DNA from: an uncultured Eubacteriales bacterium
Lineage (GTDB): Bacteria; Bacillota; Clostridia; Oscillospirales; Acutalibacteraceae
Reading direction: 5' to 3'
NCBI GenBank assembly: GCA_900317795.1
Contig: ONIF01000050.1
Location: 1 to 9,654, forward strand
DNA length: 9,654 nucleotides
Shown here: positions 6,405 to 9,654 of the stretch, one piece after another
Layout of the letters: every line of letters begins with the position of its first letter
How positions within the stretch are numbered: position 1 is the first letter of the stretch
Notes under the pieces: generated by a model
Databases searched by the model: none
Seen by the model: only the letters and a program-made list of their open reading frames with translations
What the model was told of the DNA's origin: nothing
Made by a program: the position numbers and the translations under genes

Positions 6405-7685
6405 ATGATTGACATTAAGTATCTTAGGGAAAAGCCGGAAGAAATAAAAGCAAGAATAAAAAAGAGAGAAATGAATCTGGACAGCGTTGTAGATGAGATT
6501 CTTACCGTAGATGCACAGAAGCGTGAGCAGATGGGCAGGATTGAAGCAATGAAGGCTGAGAAGAATGCTGCAAGCAAGCAGATTCCGCAGATAAAGAAAG
6601 CAGGCGGAGATGTTTCCGAGATAATGGCAAAGATGAAAGAAACAGGTGTGCTGATAGCAGAGGGAGAAGCTGTTATCAAGGAACTTGACGACAAGCAGAC
6701 AGACTTGCTTTTATCATTGCCGAATCTGCCTGATGATGATGTATGTGCAGGCGGTAAGGAACAGAATGAGCCTGTAAGATATTTCGGAGAGAAACCGCAG
6801 TTTGCGTTTCCGATGAAAAATCATGTAGAGTTGTGTGAAGGTCTGGGAATGATAGATTATCAAAGAGGTGCAAAGATAGCGGGAGCAGGAAGCTGGCTTT
6901 ACAGAGGCTGGGGTTCAAGGCTTGAATGGGCATTGCTGAACTTTTTCATTGATGAGCATATCAAAGACGGATTTGAATTTATACTGCCGCCGCATATGCT
7001 TGGTTATCAGTGCGGATATGTTGCAGGACAGTTCCCGAAGTTCAGAGATGAAGTTTACTGGATACAGAATCCCACAAGCAATGATGAAAAATTCATGCTG
7101 CCGACAGCAGAAACAGCCCTTGTCAATCTTCACAGAGATGAAATCATACCAACAGAGGAGCTGCCGAAAAAATACATAGCATATACACCCTGTTACAGAC
7201 GTGAAGCAGGCAGTTATCGTTCGGAAGAAAGAGGAATGATCAGAGGACATCAGTTCAATAAAGTAGAGATGGTGCAGTACACGGAAGATGACAAGTCGGA
7301 TATTGCATTCAAGGAGCTTGTTGAAAAGGCAGAAAGACTTGTGCAGGAATTGGGACTTCATTACAGATTGAGCAAGCTTGCGGCAGGTGACTGTTCATTC
7401 TCAATGGCAAGGACTTATGATATAGAGGTATGGATACCGAGCATGGAGATATATAAAGAGGTAAGTTCCGCATCAAATGCCCGTGACTATCAGGCACGCA
7501 GAGGAAATGTGCGTTACAGAGGAGAAGATAAGAAACTGCATTTTGCACATACACTGAATGCATCGGGACTTGCAACGAGCCGTGTAATACCTGCCATCGT
7601 TGAGCAGTATCAAAATGAAGACGGTTCGGTAACGGTTCCCGAGGTACTCCGCAAATATGTGGGAATAGATGTGATCAAGAAATAA
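6405..7685 (+). CDS. serS: Seryl-tRNA synthetase
   Basis: SerRS charges tRNA-Ser (and tRNA-Sec where present) with serine using ATP. The protein has 426 residues, normal for the bacterial enzyme. The N-terminus MIDIKYLREKPEEIKARIKKRE begins the tRNA-binding domain, followed by an antiparallel coiled-coil arm (about 25-100). The class II core carries LPTAETALVNL (232-242), motif 2 within CYRREAGSYRSEERGMIRGH (263-282) and motif 3 HTLNASGLATSRVIPAIVEQ (382-401). AAAGGAG (6388-6394) is ten bases before the ATG at 6405; a TTG at 6396 is discounted. The odd feature is motif 2, where the common bacterial version reads EAGSAGRDTRG and this one EAGSYRSEERG. Motif 3 has NASGLATSR instead of NGSGLAVGR. 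The core residues remain, so this looks like an active but divergent subtype. It follows parB closely but need not share its function. Confidence 0.96.
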   Translation: MIDIKYLREKPEEIKARIKKREMNLDSVVDEILTVDAQKREQMGRIEAMKAEKNAASKQIPQIKKAGGDVSEIMAKMKETGVLIAEGEAVIKELDDKQTDLLLSLPNLPDDDVCAGGKEQNEPVRYFGEKPQFAFPMKNHVELCEGLGMIDYQRGAKIAGAGSWLYRGWGSRLEWALLNFFIDEHIKDGFEFILPPHMLGYQCGYVAGQFPKFRDEVYWIQNPTSNDEKFMLPTAETALVNLHRDEIIPTEELPKKYIAYTPCYRREAGSYRSEERGMIRGHQFNKVEMVQYTEDDKSDIAFKELVEKAERLVQELGLHYRLSKLAAGDCSFSMARTYDIEVWIPSMEIYKEVSSASNARDYQARRGNVRYRGEDKKLHFAHTLNASGLATSRVIPAIVEQYQNEDGSVTVPEVLRKYVGIDVIKK

Positions 7686-7725
7686 AATGTTTCACGTGAA
7701 ACATTTTGAATGAGGAATGAGGAAT
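7684..7725 (+). repeat. Inverted parS module, right copy
   Basis: This is the plus-strand copy of the module at 884-925: a 24-bp perfect palindrome centred on parS (7684-7707), one differing base, then AATGAGGAATGAGGAAT. It overlaps the serS stop codon by two bases. The hairpin at 7713-7744 again lies on the side away from the enclosed gene block. Confidence 0.9.
7688..7703. promoter_or_regulatory. parS: parS centromere site 4
   Basis: A perfect TGTTTCACGTGAAACA starting two bases after the serS stop. It has symmetrical AAAA and TTTT flanks, like site 2. Confidence 0.95.
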
Positions 7726-7750
7726 GGAAATATTTCTCATTCCTTTTTTT
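7713..7750 (+). terminator. serS Rho-independent terminator built from GGAAT repeats
   Basis: AGGAATGAGGAA (7713-7724) pairs with TTTCTCATTCCT (7733-7744) over 12 bp with one G-T pair and an 8-base loop. Seven Ts (7744-7750) end the structure. The 5' arm is part of the repeat module, so the repeat appears to serve as the serS terminator. Confidence 0.8.
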
Positions 7751-7756
7751 GAAAGA

Positions 7757-7876
7757 GTTTTCAACATAGTTTTCAACAGGTGTTGAAAACTTAAAGAAAA
7801 AGCGAGGGAAATAAGCGGTAAAAAGTGGCTTGAATAACGGAAAAATGTTGAAAAGTCTGTTGAAAGTCTTGAAAAC
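7757..7876. other. Cluster of TTTTCAACA boxes (DnaA-box-like)
   Basis: GTTTTCAACA occurs at 7757-7766 and 7769-7778. The reverse form occurs as TGTTGAAAAC (7781-7790), TGTTGAAAAG (7846-7855), and the near-copies TGTTGAAAGT (7858-7867) and TCTTGAAAAC (7867-7876). The second and third make a 22-bp perfect inverted repeat with a GG centre. The nonamer TTTTCAACA matches the DnaA box TTATCCACA at 7 of 9 positions, and an AT-rich stretch follows at 7887-8025. No perfect TTATCCACA is present. DnaA binding, or any origin function, is inferred. The boxes might instead be operators for guaB or a decayed repeat. Confidence 0.5.
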
Positions 7877-7962
7877 TTTTAAAAAGCGAAGAAATAAAGA
7901 GAAAATTTGCACATTTTTTTATGTAAAACTTGAAAGAAAATCTACATGGAATTTGGAAAAAT

Positions 7963-7991
7963 ATTCTTAAAAAGAATAATAAATAATTCTT
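7963..7991. repeat. AAGAAT/ATTCTT half-sites over the guaB -35 region
   Basis: ATTCTT (7963-7968) and AAGAAT (7972-7977) form an inverted repeat with a 3-base centre. A further ATTCTT lies at 7986-7991, just before the -10. The position fits an operator, but in such AT-rich DNA chance is also possible. Confidence 0.3.
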
Positions 7992-7994
7992 TTA

Positions 7995-8003
7995 TGATAT
8001 AAT
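7995..8003 (+). promoter_or_regulatory. guaB promoter (extended -10)
   Basis: TGATATAAT is a perfect extended -10. No convincing -35 is seen 16-18 bp upstream, which is common for promoters of this type. Transcription would start near 8010. That leaves a leader of about 33 nt, too short for a purine riboswitch. GGAGG at 8028-8032 serves as ribosome binding site, ten bases before the guaB ATG. Confidence 0.7.
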
Positions 8004-8042
8004 TAGGCATTAAATATATAAAAAAGCGGAGGAGATCAAAGA

Positions 8043-9521
8043 ATGCTGACAACAGGTTATATGGACAAGTTTGGAAAAGAAGGTCTTACATTTGATGATG
8101 TCTTGCTGATACCAGGAGAATCAAGTGTACAGCCGAGAGATGTGGACATCAGTACATGGATAACGAGCAAGATAAAATTGAATACGCCTCTTATAACAGC
8201 AGCAATGGACACGGTAACGGAAACGAGAATGGCAATAGCGATAGCCCGTGAAGGCGGTATGGGAATCATACATAAGAATATGGGCATTGAGCAGCAGGCG
8301 GATGCAGTTGACAGGGTAAAGCGTTCCGAAAACGGTGTTATCGTAAATCCGTTTTTCCTGACCCCCGAGCATTATGTGTATGATGCCAACAGGCTCATGG
8401 CAAAATATAAAATATCGGGTGTGCCGATATGTGAGAACGGAAAGCTTGTAGGATTGATTACCAACCGTGATTTGAGATTCATGGACGAGAGCGATTACAG
8501 CCAGAAGATTTCACAGGTAATGACGAATAAAGATATTATCACTGCACCGGTAGGCACAACGCTTAAAGATGCCCAGCAGATATTGAAACAGCATAAGATA
8601 GAGAAACTGCCGATAGTTGATGAAAACGGTATGCTGAAAGGGCTTATCACGATAAAGGATATAGAGAAGTCCGTGCAGTACCCGAACAGTGCGAGAGATC
8701 AGAATGGCAGACTGCTTTGCGGAGCGGCAATAGGTGCAACGCCCGATGTGCTTGACAGAGTGGCGGCACTTGTAGAAGCACAGGTAGATGTGCTTGTACT
8801 TGATTCCGCACACGGTCATAATGATAATGTTGTCAATTCGGTGAGAAAGGTAAAGAAAGCATTCCCGAATGTTCAGCTTGTAGCAGGAAATGTTGCCACT
8901 GCAGAGGGTACAAAGGCATTGATAGATGCAGGTGCGGACTGCGTGAAAGTAGGTATAGGACCGGGTTCTATATGCACGACAAGAATAGTGGCAGGTATCG
9001 GTGTGCCGCAGATAACGGCAATATATGATGCGGCATACGAGGCATCAAAGCATGGAATTCCGATTATTGCAGACGGCGGTGTGAAGTATTCGGGAGATAT
9101 TGTAAAAGCACTTGCGGCAGGCGGCAGTGTCGTAATGATAGGTTCGCTTGTAGCAGGCTGTGAGGAGTCACCCGGAGAAACAGAGATATATCAGGGCAGG
9201 CAGTTTAAAGTATATAGAGGTATGGGAAGTCTTGGAGCAATGGGCAGAGGCAGTGCCGACAGATACTTCCAGTCGGGCAATAAGAAGCTTGTACCGGAGG
9301 GAGTGGAAGGCAGAGTACCCTATAAGGGAGCGTTGTCCGATACAATATATCAGCTTGTAGGCGGTCTGAGAGCAGGTATGGGTTATACAGGCTGTGCAAA
9401 CATACAGGAACTTCACGACAAGGCAACATTTGTACGCATTACGGGAGCAGGATTGAAAGAAAGTCACCCGCATGACATACAGATAACAAAGGAAGCACCC
9501 AACTATTCATACAACGGTTAA
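8043..9521 (+). CDS. guaB: Inosine-5'-monophosphate dehydrogenase
   Basis: IMPDH oxidises IMP to XMP with NAD+, the committing step of GMP synthesis, as a cytoplasmic tetramer/octamer. The 492 residues match the usual length. The barrel starts with GLTFDDVLLIPGESSV (14-29) and ITAAMDTVTE (51-60). Two CBS domains, the likely nucleotide-sensing module, occupy roughly 100-155 and 160-212. LDSAHGH (253-259) binds NAD/IMP. The catalytic loop GIGPGSICTTR (304-314) carries the nucleophile C311. ADGG (343-346) and YRGMGSLGAM (391-400) bind the IMP phosphate and base. AMGRGSADRYFQ (399-410) opens the mobile flap, and GVEGRVPYKG carries its arginine-tyrosine pair. All key residues are present. A second ATG at residue 7 (8061) is possible, but the ribosome binding site favours 8043. 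It forms its own transcription unit. Confidence 0.98.
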   Translation: MLTTGYMDKFGKEGLTFDDVLLIPGESSVQPRDVDISTWITSKIKLNTPLITAAMDTVTETRMAIAIAREGGMGIIHKNMGIEQQADAVDRVKRSENGVIVNPFFLTPEHYVYDANRLMAKYKISGVPICENGKLVGLITNRDLRFMDESDYSQKISQVMTNKDIITAPVGTTLKDAQQILKQHKIEKLPIVDENGMLKGLITIKDIEKSVQYPNSARDQNGRLLCGAAIGATPDVLDRVAALVEAQVDVLVLDSAHGHNDNVVNSVRKVKKAFPNVQLVAGNVATAEGTKALIDAGADCVKVGIGPGSICTTRIVAGIGVPQITAIYDAAYEASKHGIPIIADGGVKYSGDIVKALAAGGSVVMIGSLVAGCEESPGETEIYQGRQFKVYRGMGSLGAMGRGSADRYFQSGNKKLVPEGVEGRVPYKGALSDTIYQLVGGLRAGMGYTGCANIQELHDKATFVRITGAGLKESHPHDIQITKEAPNYSYNG

Positions 9522-9536
9522 TCAGCATTCGGTATA

Positions 9537-9570
9537 ACAGGGCAGTCTGTAAGGGTTGTCCTGTTTTTTT
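9537..9570 (+). terminator. guaB Rho-independent terminator
   Basis: ACAGGGCA (9537-9544) pairs with TGTCCTGT-like bases at 9557-9564, with one G-T pair and a loop of about 12 bases. It is followed by a run of seven Ts (9564-9570), 15 bases after the guaB stop. Confidence 0.85.
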
Positions 9571-9613
9571 ATATGTTAACGTGAGTTCGATGAAAACGAA
9601 AAATTATTATACT

Positions 9614-9654
9614 GTCATTCTGAGGAGCGACAGCGACGAAGAATCTTTTGAAGA
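9614..9654. repeat. Dispersed intergenic repeat, cut by the window end
   Basis: The end of the window contains GTCATTCTGAGGAGCGACAG followed by a CGAAGAATCTTTT segment. Very similar strings (TCATTCTGAGCG..GCGAAGAATCT) recur as short intergenic repeats in many bacterial genomes. Only one copy is seen here and it may continue beyond the window, so its boundaries and copy number are unknown. Confidence 0.5.

Noticed and set aside
7769..7790. The inverted repeat GTTTTCAACA-GG-TGTTGAAAAC as a terminator
   Set aside because: No T run follows on the plus strand, and a better terminator for serS ends at 7750. It fits better as part of the box cluster.
7610..7912. Minus-strand open frame of 100 codons across the serS-guaB gap
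   Set aside because: It runs through the serS 3' end, parS (VSRET peptide), the terminator hairpin and A/T runs. The Phe/Lys-rich product reflects base composition.
8004..8042. Guanine/purine riboswitch upstream of guaB
   Set aside because: The predicted transcript leader is about 33 nt and has no aptamer-like structure.

Overview
This window looks like the origin-proximal chromosome segment of a low-GC Gram-positive, most likely a clostridial (Ruminococcus/Oscillospiraceae-like) bacterium. The evidence is the gene order mnmG-rsmG-noc-parA-parB, which in Firmicutes sits beside oriC, the strong AGGAGG-type ribosome binding sites, the TATAAT promoters, and four perfect copies of the parS palindrome TGTTTCACGTGAAACA. 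The genus is an inference.

Layout: (1) positions 1-804 hold the 3' part of a beta-rich protein I cannot identify, where mnmE would usually stand. (2) 805-999 hold two parS sites, a GGAAT-type hairpin between them and a candidate mnmG promoter. (3) 1000-3589 hold mnmG and rsmG with a 20-nt overlap. They face noc (reverse strand, 3680-4510) across a bidirectional terminator. (4) 4511-4693 is a divergent control region with the noc promoter, a parS site and the parA promoter. (5) 4694-6338 hold parA and parB, followed by serS (6405-7685) with its own promoter. (6) 7686-8042, the only gene-free stretch above 300 nt, holds a fourth parS, the serS terminator, a cluster of TTTTCAACA boxes resembling DnaA boxes, and the guaB promoter. 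(7) guaB runs 8043-9521 and ends in a clear terminator. A dispersed-type intergenic repeat reaches the window end.

The genes form two functional groups. ParA, ParB, Noc and the parS sites handle origin segregation and coordination of division with the nucleoid. MnmG, RsmG and SerRS serve tRNA modification, 16S rRNA methylation and tRNA charging. GuaB is the committing step of guanine nucleotide synthesis.

The coding content is ordinary. The unusual structure is between the genes. The block mnmG...serS is bracketed by two inverted, nearly identical modules (41 of 42 bases), each a parS plus GGAAT repeats with a hairpin on the outer side. A cluster of DnaA-box-like nonamers lies just outside the right-hand module. 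Noc is inverted relative to its neighbours, lacks room for the usual membrane-targeting N-terminus, and departs from canonical Noc at two of four DNA-specificity positions. I see no CRISPR array, rRNA, tRNA, transposase or prophage gene.
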